A DNA stretch of 23,939 nucleotides from Acetobacteraceae bacterium (GTDB taxonomy: Bacteria > Pseudomonadota > Alphaproteobacteria > Acetobacterales > Acetobacteraceae): contig PKWQ01000429.1 of assembly GCA_003133265.1 (NCBI GenBank), forward strand, positions 1 to 23,939. The letters run 5' to 3'. Both the position numbers and the translations under genes were made by a program. This document shows, in pieces, positions 1-7,977 of this stretch. Each line of letters opens with the position of its first letter. Within the stretch, counting starts at the first letter, position 1. A model generated the notes under the pieces. That model was not told where the DNA came from. It did no database searches and saw nothing but the letters and a program-made list of their open reading frames with translations.

Positions 1-152
1 GCGATCATGCGCAGCGTGGTGGATTTGCCGCAGCCCGAAGGGCCGACGAGCACCACGAATTCCTGGTCGGCGATCTCGAGGTCGATGCCCTTCACCGCCT
101 GGACGTCGCCGTCGTACTGCTTGACGACCTTGCGGATCGAAACTTCAGCCAT
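1..152 (-). CDS. ABC transporter ATP-binding protein, N-terminal part (CUT1/MalK-UgpC type)
   Basis: This is the first 50 or so residues of an ABC ATPase; the rest lies beyond the left edge of the window. The ATG is at 152, with an AAGGGA-like ribosome site about a dozen bases upstream. The protein opens with the beta-strand pattern of MalK/UgpC-type importers and reaches a perfect Walker A motif, GPSGCGKST, at residues 37-45. It is the last visible gene of a minus-strand set made of solute-binding protein, two permeases and this ATPase, 34 bases after the second permease. Its role is to power uptake of the ligand bound by the periplasmic protein. The family is clear; the substrate cannot be read from this fragment. 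Confidence 0.93.
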   Translation of the reverse strand, partial: MAEVSIRKVVKQYDGDVQAVKGIDLEIADQEFVVLVGPSGCGKSTTLRMI

Positions 153-186
153 TGTCTTGGTGTCCCTTTGTCATGCGCATGTGGGA

Positions 187-1080
187 TTAGCCTTTCGTGG
201 CGCCGGCTGTCAGTCCTGCGATATAGTAGTCCATAAGGAAAGCGTAAATGACGATCGGCGGGGCGGCGGCCAACACGCAGGCGGCCATGATCTTGCCCCA
301 CTGGAACACGTCGCCGCGGATAAGGTCGCTGACGATGCCGACCGTCAGCACCATCTGGTTGGTCGTGTAGAGATAGGCCAGCGGATACAGGAAGCTGCCC
401 CAGCTTACGGTGAAGGCGAAGATCGTCGCCGCGATGATGCCGGGCATCGCCACCGGGATGAAGATCCTCCATAGCATTTGCAGGTAGCCCGCCCCGTCGA
501 TCAGCGCCGCCTCGTCCAGTTCCTTCGGGATGGAACTGAAATAGCCGATCATGATCCAGGTGCAGAACGGCACCGACAGCGTCGGGAACAGCAGCACCAG
601 GCAGAAGACGTTGTTGATCAGCCCGACCGAGCCGACGATCTGAAACAGCGGGATGAACAGCAGCGAGGCCGGGATCAGGTAGGTCAGGAACACGCCGGTG
701 GCCAGCGTCTGGCTGCCCCAGAAACCCATCCGTGACAGGCTGAAGGCGGCCAGCACAGAGATCACCATGGTGACGACCACCACCAGCACCGTCACTTCCA
801 CGGAATTGATGAAGAATTGCTGGAAGTTCGGGTAGCTGAGCAGATAGGTGAAGTTCTCCAGCGTCGGGTGCTGCACCACCCAGGGATTGCCGGCCTGGGC
901 GGACATCTCGGCCGACGATTTCAGGCTGGTGATCACCGTGTAGAACGGCGGAACCAGGAACATCACCACGAACACGCTGAGGGCGGCGTAGCTGCCCCAC
1001 AATGCCCACATGCGCTGGCGGTGCAGGCTGGCGCGGTGCGGCCGCGCGCCCGGCGCGATCGTCGTGCTGGTGGCGCTCAT
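187..1080 (-). CDS. CUT1-type ABC transporter permease (MalG-like)
   Basis: A 297-residue inner-membrane permease. After a short polar N-terminus there is a first transmembrane segment at about residues 28-50, then a periplasmic loop and several further hydrophobic segments. The cytoplasmic EAA loop, which docks on the ATPase, is visible as EAALIDGAGYLQMLWRIF followed by P-x-AMPG, the form found in carbohydrate (CUT1) importers of the MalG/UgpE kind. Its ATG overlaps the stop of the preceding permease gene in an ATGA arrangement (1077-1080), so the two are probably translationally coupled. Length and motif order are normal for the family. Sugar import is the family default, but the neighbouring aromatic-degradation genes leave the true ligand open. 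Confidence 0.93.
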   Translation of the reverse strand: MSATSTTIAPGARPHRASLHRQRMWALWGSYAALSVFVVMFLVPPFYTVITSLKSSAEMSAQAGNPWVVQHPTLENFTYLLSYPNFQQFFINSVEVTVLVVVVTMVISVLAAFSLSRMGFWGSQTLATGVFLTYLIPASLLFIPLFQIVGSVGLINNVFCLVLLFPTLSVPFCTWIMIGYFSSIPKELDEAALIDGAGYLQMLWRIFIPVAMPGIIAATIFAFTVSWGSFLYPLAYLYTTNQMVLTVGIVSDLIRGDVFQWGKIMAACVLAAAPPIVIYAFLMDYYIAGLTAGATKG

Positions 1081-2027
1081 GCCGCGATCTCCTGTGTGCG
1101 CTTGTTGACGCCACGCAGGACGAAATACGCGGCAACCGCCAGGATTGGCAGCATAAACAGGCTGATCGAGGCGCCAAGCGGGATGTCGCCCGACTGGATG
1201 CCGACCTGGAAGGCGTAGGTGGCGAAGACATGCGTCATGTCCTGCGGCCCGCCGGCGGTCAGAATGCGGACGATGTCGAAGTCGGCAAAGGTGACGATCA
1301 GGCTGAACAGCACGGTGATGGAGATGATGTTGCGCATCATCGGCAACGTGACGAAGAACAGCTTCTGCAACCGACTGGCGCCGTCGATGTCGGCGGCTTC
1401 ATAGAGCTGCTCGGGCACCGATTTCAATGCGGCCATATACATGATCATGAAGAACGGCGTGCCGAACCAGACATTCACCAGGATCGTGCAGGCCCGCGCC
1501 GTCCAGCCGACGCCGAGCCACGGCACGGAGTCAAGCCCGATCCGGTTCAACAGCCAGTTGAACGCCGAGTAGGACGGATCGAACATCCACCACCAGGTCA
1601 ATGTCGACAGCGCCAGCGGGATCACCCATGGCACGAGCAGCAACCCGCGCCAGATGCGCTGGTTCCTGCCGGAGATGTTGTGCATCAGATGGGCCAGCAT
1701 GAAGCCCAGCAGCGCCTTCAGGATCACCGCGGTGACGGCGAACAGGCAGCTTTGGAAGATCACCAGCCGGAAGGTGTTGCGGTTGAGCAGATAGACGAAA
1801 TTGTCGAACCAGACGAACTGGGTCATGCGCTTGTTCAGCATGGCCAGATAGATCGCGTAGACCGCCGGGTAGAGCACCAGACAGAAGATCAGGAGGATCA
1901 ACGGCAGCGCCATCAGGAAGGCGATGGTCGAACGGTTGCGCATGAATTTCTGCATGCCATTCGAGCGCCGGGCACGGCTCATTGCTCGCCCCATGAGATC
2001 GGCGGGAACGCTGGTGCCGTCGGCCAT
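1077..2027 (-). CDS. CUT1-type ABC transporter permease (MalF-like)
   Basis: A 316-residue permease, partner of the MalG-like protein. It has a basic N-terminus, a strong first membrane segment (FLMALPLILLIFCLVLYP), later hydrophobic segments, and the EAA loop YEAADIDGASRLQKLFFVTLP. I place the start at 2027. A full AAGGAGG lies directly against an upstream in-frame ATG (2033), which is too close to use, and sits six bases from the ATG at 2027, which is ideal. Longer in-frame readings run back over a hairpin and into the solute-binding-protein gene and are unlikely. The order binding protein, MalF-like, MalG-like, ATPase is the standard layout of such importers. Confidence 0.92.
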   Translation of the reverse strand: MADGTSVPADLMGRAMSRARRSNGMQKFMRNRSTIAFLMALPLILLIFCLVLYPAVYAIYLAMLNKRMTQFVWFDNFVYLLNRNTFRLVIFQSCLFAVTAVILKALLGFMLAHLMHNISGRNQRIWRGLLLVPWVIPLALSTLTWWWMFDPSYSAFNWLLNRIGLDSVPWLGVGWTARACTILVNVWFGTPFFMIMYMAALKSVPEQLYEAADIDGASRLQKLFFVTLPMMRNIISITVLFSLIVTFADFDIVRILTAGGPQDMTHVFATYAFQVGIQSGDIPLGASISLFMLPILAVAAYFVLRGVNKRTQEIAA

Positions 2028-2060
2028 CGTCATCCTCCTTCTCTCGCCATTGCCGGGGAT

Positions 2061-2085
2061 GCGGACCGTGCCGGGCACGGTCCGC
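2061..2085 (-). promoter_or_regulatory. Strong intergenic hairpin between binding-protein and permease genes
   Basis: Two 12-base arms, GCGGACCGTGCC (2061-2072) and GGCACGGTCCGC (2074-2085), are exact reverse complements around one central base. The structure begins nine bases after the stop of the solute-binding-protein gene and ends before the ribosome site of the MalF-like gene. No T-run follows on the minus strand, so it does not look like an ordinary intrinsic terminator. Hairpins in this position of malEFG-type operons are known to protect the upstream binding-protein message from 3' decay, giving more binding protein than permease. That role here is inferred. Confidence 0.75.
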
Positions 2086-2094
2086 GCCGTCGGA

Positions 2095-3438
2095 TCAGCG
2101 GGTGAAGCCTTCCAGCTCGTTGGTGGCCCAGGCGATGACCTGCGGGATCGTCTGGCCGCTTTGCAGCTTGGCCAGCATCGTCGGCATCGTGGCACGGTTA
2201 TAGATCTGCACCGCGATGTCGGGCGGTGCCGGGAAAGCCGCGATATGCGCCTTCTCCTGGGCCGACTTGCGGATCGGATAGTTGTAGACGGTGCCTTTCG
2301 GCGGCCCGACATTGTCCCACACCGGGAAGTCGATCATGCTCTCGAACGGCGGCAGATCGTAGCCGTCCACCGCGGTGCAGCGCGCTTCCACCTGCGGGCG
2401 CTGGCTCAGATACTCGATCAGATCCTTCGCCGCGGACTTGTTCTTGCTGAACTTCCACAGGCCCCAGAAGAACGGCACATACGGCATGAACCGGCCCTTC
2501 GGCCCGGCCGGCGCCGGGAAGGTCCAGCAATCCGCCGCCACCGCCGGCGCATCGCGCTTGGCGACCGCCCAGGCGGACGGCGGGTTCCAGATCAGCGCGC
2601 TCTTGCCCGAAATCAGCGCCCGGTTGTTGGAGGCGTCGTCGTAGCTCACCGCGTCCGCCGGCAGGAACTTCACCCACTTCTGGCCGTATTCCAGCACCTG
2701 GCGGACATTGTCGGACTTGATGGCGATCTCGCCCTTGGCATTGACCAATTCGGCGCCGAAGGCCGCGAACATCGAGCCTGCGGTGTCGACGGAATCGCCG
2801 GTCTGGCCAAGCCCGATGCCGAAGGTCATGCCAACCTTCTGGCACGCCTCGGCCGCCTTCAGCATGGCCTCGTAGGTCCAGTTGTCGGCGGCGGCGGTGT
2901 GCTCGTCGCGCGCCGGGAACATCGCCACCACATCCAGCCCGGCGGCGTCCTTCAGCACGGAGATGCGCCCGCACGGGCCTTTGTTCTGGGCGCCCGAACT
3001 GGATGGAACGCCGAGCCAATGGTCCTTCGCCTTGCCGACATAGCCGCAGATGTCGTTCACCGGGCCGTAGGCGTCGGTGAGGCGTTTCATCACGTCGTCC
3101 ATCGGCTCAAGCGAATCGGCGTGGTTCAGCGCGTCCCATTGCAGGAAGGTCACGACGTCGTGGCCGGTCTTGGCCTGGTCCTCCGCCGCGGTGGTCAGCA
3201 GCAGCTTGTTGCCGTTGGTGGTGATGAAATCGCACTGAACCTCGACCTTGTTCTTGTCGGCCCAGGCTGCCACTTGCTTCTGCATCACATCGTTGCCCTG
3301 CGGCACCCAGTGATCCCAGAAACCGAAGGACAGCTTCCCGGCGGCTCCGGCCGTCCGGATATGCACCAATGGCAGCGCGGCCGTAGCCGCACCCAGCTTG
3401 AGGGCATTGCGTCGCGTTAGCCGACCTGAGGCTTTCAT
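2095..3438 (-). CDS. Extracellular solute-binding protein, family 1 (Tat-exported)
   Basis: A 447-residue periplasmic binding protein for the ABC importer encoded after it. The N-terminus is a twin-arginine signal: TRRNALKLGAA with the two arginines at residues 9-10, a hydrophobic stretch, then a cleavage-like TAGAAG near residue 33. The mature part starts with the LSFGFWDHW pattern of carbohydrate-type (family 1) binding proteins and has the usual length. The ATG at 3438 is preceded by a GGGAGAG ribosome site. Tat export suggests that the protein folds in the cytoplasm, as is frequent for this family in alphaproteobacteria. It lies 133 bases after pcaB on the same strand, so it may share the pca transcript or have its own promoter. 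The ligand is unknown. Confidence 0.92.
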   Translation of the reverse strand: MKASGRLTRRNALKLGAATAALPLVHIRTAGAAGKLSFGFWDHWVPQGNDVMQKQVAAWADKNKVEVQCDFITTNGNKLLLTTAAEDQAKTGHDVVTFLQWDALNHADSLEPMDDVMKRLTDAYGPVNDICGYVGKAKDHWLGVPSSSGAQNKGPCGRISVLKDAAGLDVVAMFPARDEHTAAADNWTYEAMLKAAEACQKVGMTFGIGLGQTGDSVDTAGSMFAAFGAELVNAKGEIAIKSDNVRQVLEYGQKWVKFLPADAVSYDDASNNRALISGKSALIWNPPSAWAVAKRDAPAVAADCWTFPAPAGPKGRFMPYVPFFWGLWKFSKNKSAAKDLIEYLSQRPQVEARCTAVDGYDLPPFESMIDFPVWDNVGPPKGTVYNYPIRKSAQEKAHIAAFPAPPDIAVQIYNRATMPTMLAKLQSGQTIPQVIAWATNELEGFTR

Positions 3439-3457
3439 GCGTTACTCTCCCTTGCGT

Positions 3458-3507
3458 AACCGGAATAGCCCGGTTGTCCGTGACCCTGGACCAGTTCGGG
3501 TTAACCC
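3458..3507. promoter_or_regulatory. Two inverted repeats in the leader of the ABC transporter genes
   Basis: In the 133-base gap between pcaB and the binding-protein gene there are two dyads. The first has six-base arms AACCGG (3458-3463) and CCGGTT (3470-3475) with a six-base loop. The second is the ten-base palindrome GGGTTAACCC (3498-3507). Their position upstream of the transporter start suits an operator or leader hairpin. No convincing -35/-10 pair was recognised beside them, so this is a candidate site only. Confidence 0.4.
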
Positions 3508-3571
3508 CGTTTGCTTGTGACGCGAGAGTATGTGGTGCGCGGCGGTTATGCAATCAAACGATACAGTCGTC

Positions 3572-4924
3572 TTAAAAAATAGCGCGGGCCGCCGCCAGGA
3601 CCCGGTCGATGAAGGCCTGACTGCTGCCCAGATAGGCCGCCGGGTCGGTCAGCCGCTCGATCGCCGCCCGGTCGAGCCGGCCGGACACGGCGGGCTCGCG
3701 CGCCAGCGCCTCGGCCAGGGTGATGCGCTCGGCCAGCGCGGTGTCGCAGGCGTGCTTGACCAGATGATGCGCTTCCAGCCGGCCCAGATGCGGGGCGAGC
3801 CCCATCATTACCGCCTCGGCGACGATCTGCCCGCCGGTGGCGTCCAGGTTGCGCCGCATGCGGGCCGGATCGACCGTCATGCCCTCGGCGATCGACCGCG
3901 CGTGCAGCAGCGCGCCATGGGTCAGCACGAAGGATTGCGGCAAGGCCAGCATCTCCGCCTGCCATGGGCCGGTGGCGCGCTCGTGGTCCTGCGCCATCGC
4001 GCCCTGCATCACCGGCACCATCGCCTGAACGGTGCGCGCGGCGGCGTGGATGTATTCGGAGGCGATCGGATTGCGCTTCTGCGGCATGGTGGAGGAAGAA
4101 CCGCGACCGTCCACGTAGGGCTCGGTCATCTCGCCCACTTCGGTCTGCGCCAGCAGGATGGTGTCGGTGGCGATCTTGGTCAGGCTGCCGCAGATCAGCC
4201 CGAGCAGCCCGACCGTCTCGGCCAGACCGTCGCGGCAGACATGCCAGGGCGCCAGCGGGGCGGACAGGCCGAGTTCCGCCGCCAGCGCCTCCATGACCGC
4301 GATGCCCTGATCGCCGAGCGAGGCCAGCGTGCCGGCGGCGCCGCCGAAACTGACCTGTTCCAGCCGCGGACGAAGCTGGTCGATACGTTGGACATGGGCG
4401 ATCAACGGCTGTAGCCAGAGCACGCATTTCAGGCCGAACGTGGTGGGCAGCGCGTGCTGCAAATGGGTGCGCCCCGCCATGACCGTGTGGCGATGCCGCT
4501 CCGCCTGGGCCGCGAGTGCTCCGACGATGGCGAGCAGCTCGGCGCGCACCAGAGCCAGCCCGTCGCGTGACTGGAGCACCGTCGCGGTGTCCATGATGTC
4601 CTGCGTCGTCGCGCCCCAGTGCGTCCAGGCCCCCGCCGCGCCGGCGGCGCGCGACAGGCCGGTGACCATCTCGATGACCGGGTAGCCCACATTGCGCGCG
4701 CTGGCGGCGAGTTCGGCGACATCGAGATTCTCGAACTTCGCGGCGGCGACGATCGCATCGGCGGCGTCGGCCGGGATGATCCCGAGCCGCGCCTGCACCC
4801 GGGCGAGCGCGGCCTCCACGTCCAGCATGCGCTGGAAATAGGTCTGTTCGTCGAACACGGCACGCATGGCATCGCTGCCATAGAGCGTGCCCAGGATCGG
4901 GCCGTCGGCGGGATTGATTGGCAT
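3572..4924 (-). CDS. pcaB: 3-carboxy-cis,cis-muconate cycloisomerase
   Basis: A 450-residue enzyme that turns beta-carboxymuconate, the product of protocatechuate cleavage, into gamma-carboxymuconolactone in the cytoplasm. It belongs to the fumarase/aspartase superfamily. The signature loop GSSSTMPQKRNP is intact at residues 275-286 and carries the catalytic serine region. The N-terminal PINPADGPILGTLYGSDAM is typical of PcaB. I chose the ATG at 4924, 13 bases after the pcaG stop and behind a GGAAT-like ribosome site. A longer frame runs back into pcaG. It follows pcaH and pcaG in one minus-strand operon. Adenylosuccinate lyase is the nearest alternative, but the pcaHG neighbours settle the call. 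Confidence 0.95.
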   Translation of the reverse strand: MPINPADGPILGTLYGSDAMRAVFDEQTYFQRMLDVEAALARVQARLGIIPADAADAIVAAAKFENLDVAELAASARNVGYPVIEMVTGLSRAAGAAGAWTHWGATTQDIMDTATVLQSRDGLALVRAELLAIVGALAAQAERHRHTVMAGRTHLQHALPTTFGLKCVLWLQPLIAHVQRIDQLRPRLEQVSFGGAAGTLASLGDQGIAVMEALAAELGLSAPLAPWHVCRDGLAETVGLLGLICGSLTKIATDTILLAQTEVGEMTEPYVDGRGSSSTMPQKRNPIASEYIHAAARTVQAMVPVMQGAMAQDHERATGPWQAEMLALPQSFVLTHGALLHARSIAEGMTVDPARMRRNLDATGGQIVAEAVMMGLAPHLGRLEAHHLVKHACDTALAERITLAEALAREPAVSGRLDRAAIERLTDPAAYLGSSQAFIDRVLAAARAIF

Positions 4925-4937
4925 TGGGATTCCGGTT

Positions 4938-5459
4938 TCAGATGTCGAGGAAGACGGTTTCGTTACCACCTTGCAGGCGGATGTCCAGCCGCCAGACGCC
5001 GGGGGCGTCGTTCCTGGCGATCAGGGTGGCGCGCCGCGCCGGCTCCTCGATCGAGGTCAGCAGCGGGTCGGTCGCGTTCAGCGTCTCGCCATCGAAATAG
5101 GCGCGCGTCACCAGATGGTGCATCAGGCCACGGCCGAGAATGCAGATGGCGATGTGCGGCGCCTGCTGGGCATTGCCGCGTCCGGGCACCGGGCCGGGTT
5201 TCATGGTGACCAGATGGTAGTTGCCATAGCGGTCGATGACGCTGCGCCCGAAGCCGGGGAAACTGTCGGAGGCGGGCGGGTCGGCCTGCCAGATCTCGAC
5301 GCAGCCGTCGGCAAACGGCGCGCCGTCGCCGTCGATCACGGCGCCGGTCAACACGATGCGCTCGCCCTCGGCGCCGAAGCGCGTCAGGTCGGCCCAGGAT
5401 TTGTCTTCGATCAGGTGCCAATATGGCCCGATGGTCTGGCTGGCGGTGGCGGCGGTCAT
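4938..5459 (-). CDS. pcaG: Protocatechuate 3,4-dioxygenase, alpha subunit
   Basis: A 173-residue non-catalytic partner of PcaH in the intradiol dioxygenase that opens the ring of protocatechuate. It begins TASQTIGPYWHL, the usual alpha-subunit opening, and keeps the intradiol fold landmarks GCVEIWQAD (residues 52-60), GNYHLVTMKPG and APHIAICILGRGL. It lacks the tyrosine and histidine iron ligands of the beta subunit, as expected for PcaG. The length is slightly short for the family. The ATG at 5459 lies four bases after the pcaH stop, so the two subunits are probably made together by coupled translation. Confidence 0.95.
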   Translation of the reverse strand: MTAATASQTIGPYWHLIEDKSWADLTRFGAEGERIVLTGAVIDGDGAPFADGCVEIWQADPPASDSFPGFGRSVIDRYGNYHLVTMKPGPVPGRGNAQQAPHIAICILGRGLMHHLVTRAYFDGETLNATDPLLTSIEEPARRATLIARNDAPGVWRLDIRLQGGNETVFLDI

Positions 5460-5463
5460 CGCG

Positions 5464-6165
5464 TCAATGCTCCATCGGGGTCGCGCCGCGCCCGCGCAAC
5501 ACGACGTCGAAACGGAATCCGAGCGCGTAATCCGGCTGGGTGATGTCGAAATCGAACACCGACACCAGCTGCTGGCGCGCGGCCTGGTCCAGCACGGCAT
5601 TATAGATCGGATCGAAGGCCAGCAGCGGGTCGCCCGGAAAATACATCTGGGTGACGAGGCGGGTGGCGAAGGCGGGGCCGAAGAACGAGAAATGGATATG
5701 GCTCGGCCGCCACGCATTCTTGTGATTGGGCCAGGGATAGGCGCCGGGACGGATGGTCAGCACCTTGTAGCGCCCGTCGGCGTCGGTGAAGACCCGGCCG
5801 GCGCCGGAAAAATTCGGATCGAGCGGCGCGTCGTGCTGGTCCGCCGGATGGTGGTAGCGGCCGGTGGCGTTGGCCTGCCAGATTTCCACCATCGTGTTCG
5901 GCACCGGCCGTCCGTCCTCGTCGGTGATGCGCCCGGCGACGATGATCCGCTCGCCCAGCGCGCGCCGCCCGTCGATTGTCGTCATATCCGCCATCGGCGG
6001 GAACAAAGCGGGCGAGAAGGCGGGGCCGATGGTCTCGGTGATGGTGTGCGGCAGCTTGTGCAGCGAGTGCCGCGGATGGCGCTTGCGGGTGCCGAGATAG
6101 TCGGGCGAGTCGAGGCTGGGCTGCGTTCCGGCGGCGTAGGGCCGGAACGGGATCGGGTCGCTCAT
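5464..6165 (-). CDS. pcaH: Protocatechuate 3,4-dioxygenase, beta subunit
   Basis: A 233-residue catalytic subunit of the non-heme Fe(III) intradiol dioxygenase, which converts protocatechuate to beta-carboxymuconate. All four expected iron ligands are present: Tyr104 and Tyr143 (in GAYPWP), and His156 and His158 (in RPSHIHFSFFG). Their spacing of 39, 13 and 2 residues equals that of the well-studied Pseudomonas enzyme. The ATG at 6165 has a GGAGG ribosome site, which lies inside a small hairpin. It is the first gene of the pcaHGB set and is divergent from the GGT-like gene, so the 140-base gap between them should hold the control sites. No regulator gene is adjacent. Confidence 0.96.
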   Translation of the reverse strand: MSDPIPFRPYAAGTQPSLDSPDYLGTRKRHPRHSLHKLPHTITETIGPAFSPALFPPMADMTTIDGRRALGERIIVAGRITDEDGRPVPNTMVEIWQANATGRYHHPADQHDAPLDPNFSGAGRVFTDADGRYKVLTIRPGAYPWPNHKNAWRPSHIHFSFFGPAFATRLVTQMYFPGDPLLAFDPIYNAVLDQAARQQLVSVFDFDITQPDYALGFRFDVVLRGRGATPMEH

Positions 6166-6170
6166 TGGTA

Positions 6171-6183
6171 TTGCCTCCGGCAA
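6171..6183 (-). promoter_or_regulatory. Small hairpin containing the pcaH ribosome binding site
   Basis: On the pcaH message the bases TTGCC-GGA-GGCAA form two exact five-base arms around a three-base loop. The GGAGG of the ribosome site is split between loop and 3' arm, and the ATG follows five bases later. Such a stem could partly hide the ribosome site, or it could be chance. Confidence 0.4.
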
Positions 6184-6305
6184 TTTCTGTTTCTGGCGGG
6201 AAACTCCCACACCGGCATGACCTCGTGCAATGCCGTCGTAAGGCGGGCTCGATTGACGTCCGGGCCATGCCGTCCGACCATTCGCCGCCGTTACAGGAGG
6301 ATCGC

Positions 6306-7883
6306 ATGACCTACACGCCATCGACGCACGTCACGCAGAACTGGCAGCTCGGCAAGCCATCGGCCACGGGCAAGCGTGGCATGGTGGTCTCCCAGGTGAA
6401 GGCCGCCGCCGAGGCCGGCGTCGCGGTGCTGGATGCCGGGGGCAACGCGATCGACGCGGCGGTGGCGACGGCGCTGGCGCTGGCGGCGGTCGAGCCGTGG
6501 AACTCGGGCCTGGGCGGCATCGGCTTCGCGCTGGTGCATCGCGCCGGCCAGCCGCGCGCCGAGGTGGTGGATTTCGGTCCGGTGGCGCCGCGCGATGTCG
6601 ATCCCGCGCGCTACAGGCTGACCGGGCGCATGAAGCAGGACCTGTTCCCCTGGCCGGAGGTCGAGGGCGACATCAACGTGCATGGGCCGCTGTCGGTGGT
6701 GATCCCCTCGGCCATTGCCGGCTACGCGCACATGCACAAGCTGTGGGGCAAGCTGCCGATCGGCGAGGTGATGGCGCCCGCCGTGGCGCTGGCCAGGCGC
6801 GGCCTGCCGGCGGATTGGTTCACCACGCTGAAGGTCGCGAGTTCGGCGTCGGTGCTGCGGCTATACCCGGAAAGCGCGCGCATCTACCTGCCGAACGGAT
6901 TGCCGCCGGTGCCGCCCTATCAGGGCGCGCCGGGGTTCTTCCAGCTCGGCAACCTGCCGGCGACGCTGGAACGGTTGCAGCGTGCGGGCCTGCGCGATCT
7001 GTACGAAGGCGACATCGCCGCCTCCATCGCCGCCGACATGCGCGGGCTGGGCGGCGTGCTGTCGGCGGAAGACCTGCGGAACTGCCAGGCGCGGACGCTG
7101 CCGGCGACCGAGGTGAACTGGCGCGGACGGACATTGCAGCTCTCCGGCGGGCTGACCGCGGCGCCGACGCTGGCGCGCGTGCTGGAGGGAATGGCCGGGG
7201 CACCCTATGGCGGCGCGGCGCCGTCGGCGGCGTGGTACGTCGCGCTGGCGCGGGCGATGAAGGCCGCCTACGCCGAGCGGCTCGCCGGGCTGGGCGAGGC
7301 CGAACCGAGGGCGGCGGAAAGCTGCACCACGCACCTGACGGTTTGCGACGCCGAGGGCACGATGATTTCGATGACCACCACGCTGCTGTCCTCGATGGGC
7401 AGCCGGATGATGTTGCCGGGATCAGGCGTGATGATGAACAACGGCATGATGTGGTTCGACCCGCAGCCGGGCACGCCGAACGCGATCGCGCCGGGCAAGC
7501 GGCCACTGACCAACATGCTGCCGATCATCCTGAAGGACGGCGCGCGACCCTGGATCGCCGCCGGTGCCTCGGGCGGGCGGCGGATCATGGCGGCGGTGTT
7601 GCAGACGATGACCTTCGCCGCCGATTTCGGCATGGACCTGGACAGGGCGGCGCACCACCCGCGCATCGACGTGTCCAGCCCCGACCTGGTCACCGCCGAC
7701 CGGCGCCTGCCCGCCGAGGTGTTGGACGCGCTGGCGGCGGACGGCAAGCTGGAGGTGGTGGAGCATGGCACGCTGCCGATCAACTTCGCCTGCCCGAACC
7801 TGCTGATGCAGGGCGCGGATGACACCAAGACGGGGATCAGCGACGCGGCCTCGCCCTGGTCCTCGGCGGTGGCGCAGGAGTAG
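6306..7883 (+). CDS. Gamma-glutamyltransferase-like Ntn hydrolase
   Basis: A 525-residue member of the gamma-glutamyltranspeptidase family, whose precursors cut themselves at a threonine to form two subunits. The autoprocessing and catalytic motif TTHLTV is present with the nucleophile at Thr341, predicting a 185-residue small subunit, close to that of known enzymes. The MGSRMMLPGSGVMMNNGM stretch matches the conserved small-subunit loop. The family's FRExAP motif, whose arginine binds the gamma-glutamyl carboxylate, reads FGPVAP here, so the substrate may not be a gamma-glutamyl compound. Oxamate amidohydrolase (HpxW), a GGT homologue of similar length, is one alternative. There is no signal peptide, so it is probably cytoplasmic. 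The ATG at 6306 follows a perfect AGGAGG. It is divergent from pcaHGB and is followed by an amidase. Confidence 0.88.
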   Translation: MTYTPSTHVTQNWQLGKPSATGKRGMVVSQVKAAAEAGVAVLDAGGNAIDAAVATALALAAVEPWNSGLGGIGFALVHRAGQPRAEVVDFGPVAPRDVDPARYRLTGRMKQDLFPWPEVEGDINVHGPLSVVIPSAIAGYAHMHKLWGKLPIGEVMAPAVALARRGLPADWFTTLKVASSASVLRLYPESARIYLPNGLPPVPPYQGAPGFFQLGNLPATLERLQRAGLRDLYEGDIAASIAADMRGLGGVLSAEDLRNCQARTLPATEVNWRGRTLQLSGGLTAAPTLARVLEGMAGAPYGGAAPSAAWYVALARAMKAAYAERLAGLGEAEPRAAESCTTHLTVCDAEGTMISMTTTLLSSMGSRMMLPGSGVMMNNGMMWFDPQPGTPNAIAPGKRPLTNMLPIILKDGARPWIAAGASGGRRIMAAVLQTMTFAADFGMDLDRAAHHPRIDVSSPDLVTADRRLPAEVLDALAADGKLEVVEHGTLPINFACPNLLMQGADDTKTGISDAASPWSSAVAQE

Positions 7884-7977
7884 GGGAGGGGAACCGCGCC
7901 CCGCCGCGTATTCGGGGTTTCCTCGGCGCGGCCGGGCGCTCATTCTGCGGGTCTTCGCCTTTTGCCGGGAACCGCAC

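Noticed and set aside
6497..7822. A 441-codon plus-strand frame inside the GGT-like gene
   Set aside because: It is an out-of-frame reading of a well-supported gene, with low-complexity G/R/A composition and no start signals.
7894..7931. GC-rich dyads in the gap between the GGT-like gene and the amidase
   Set aside because: Short stems with competing pairings and only three Ts; such dyads arise easily at this base composition.
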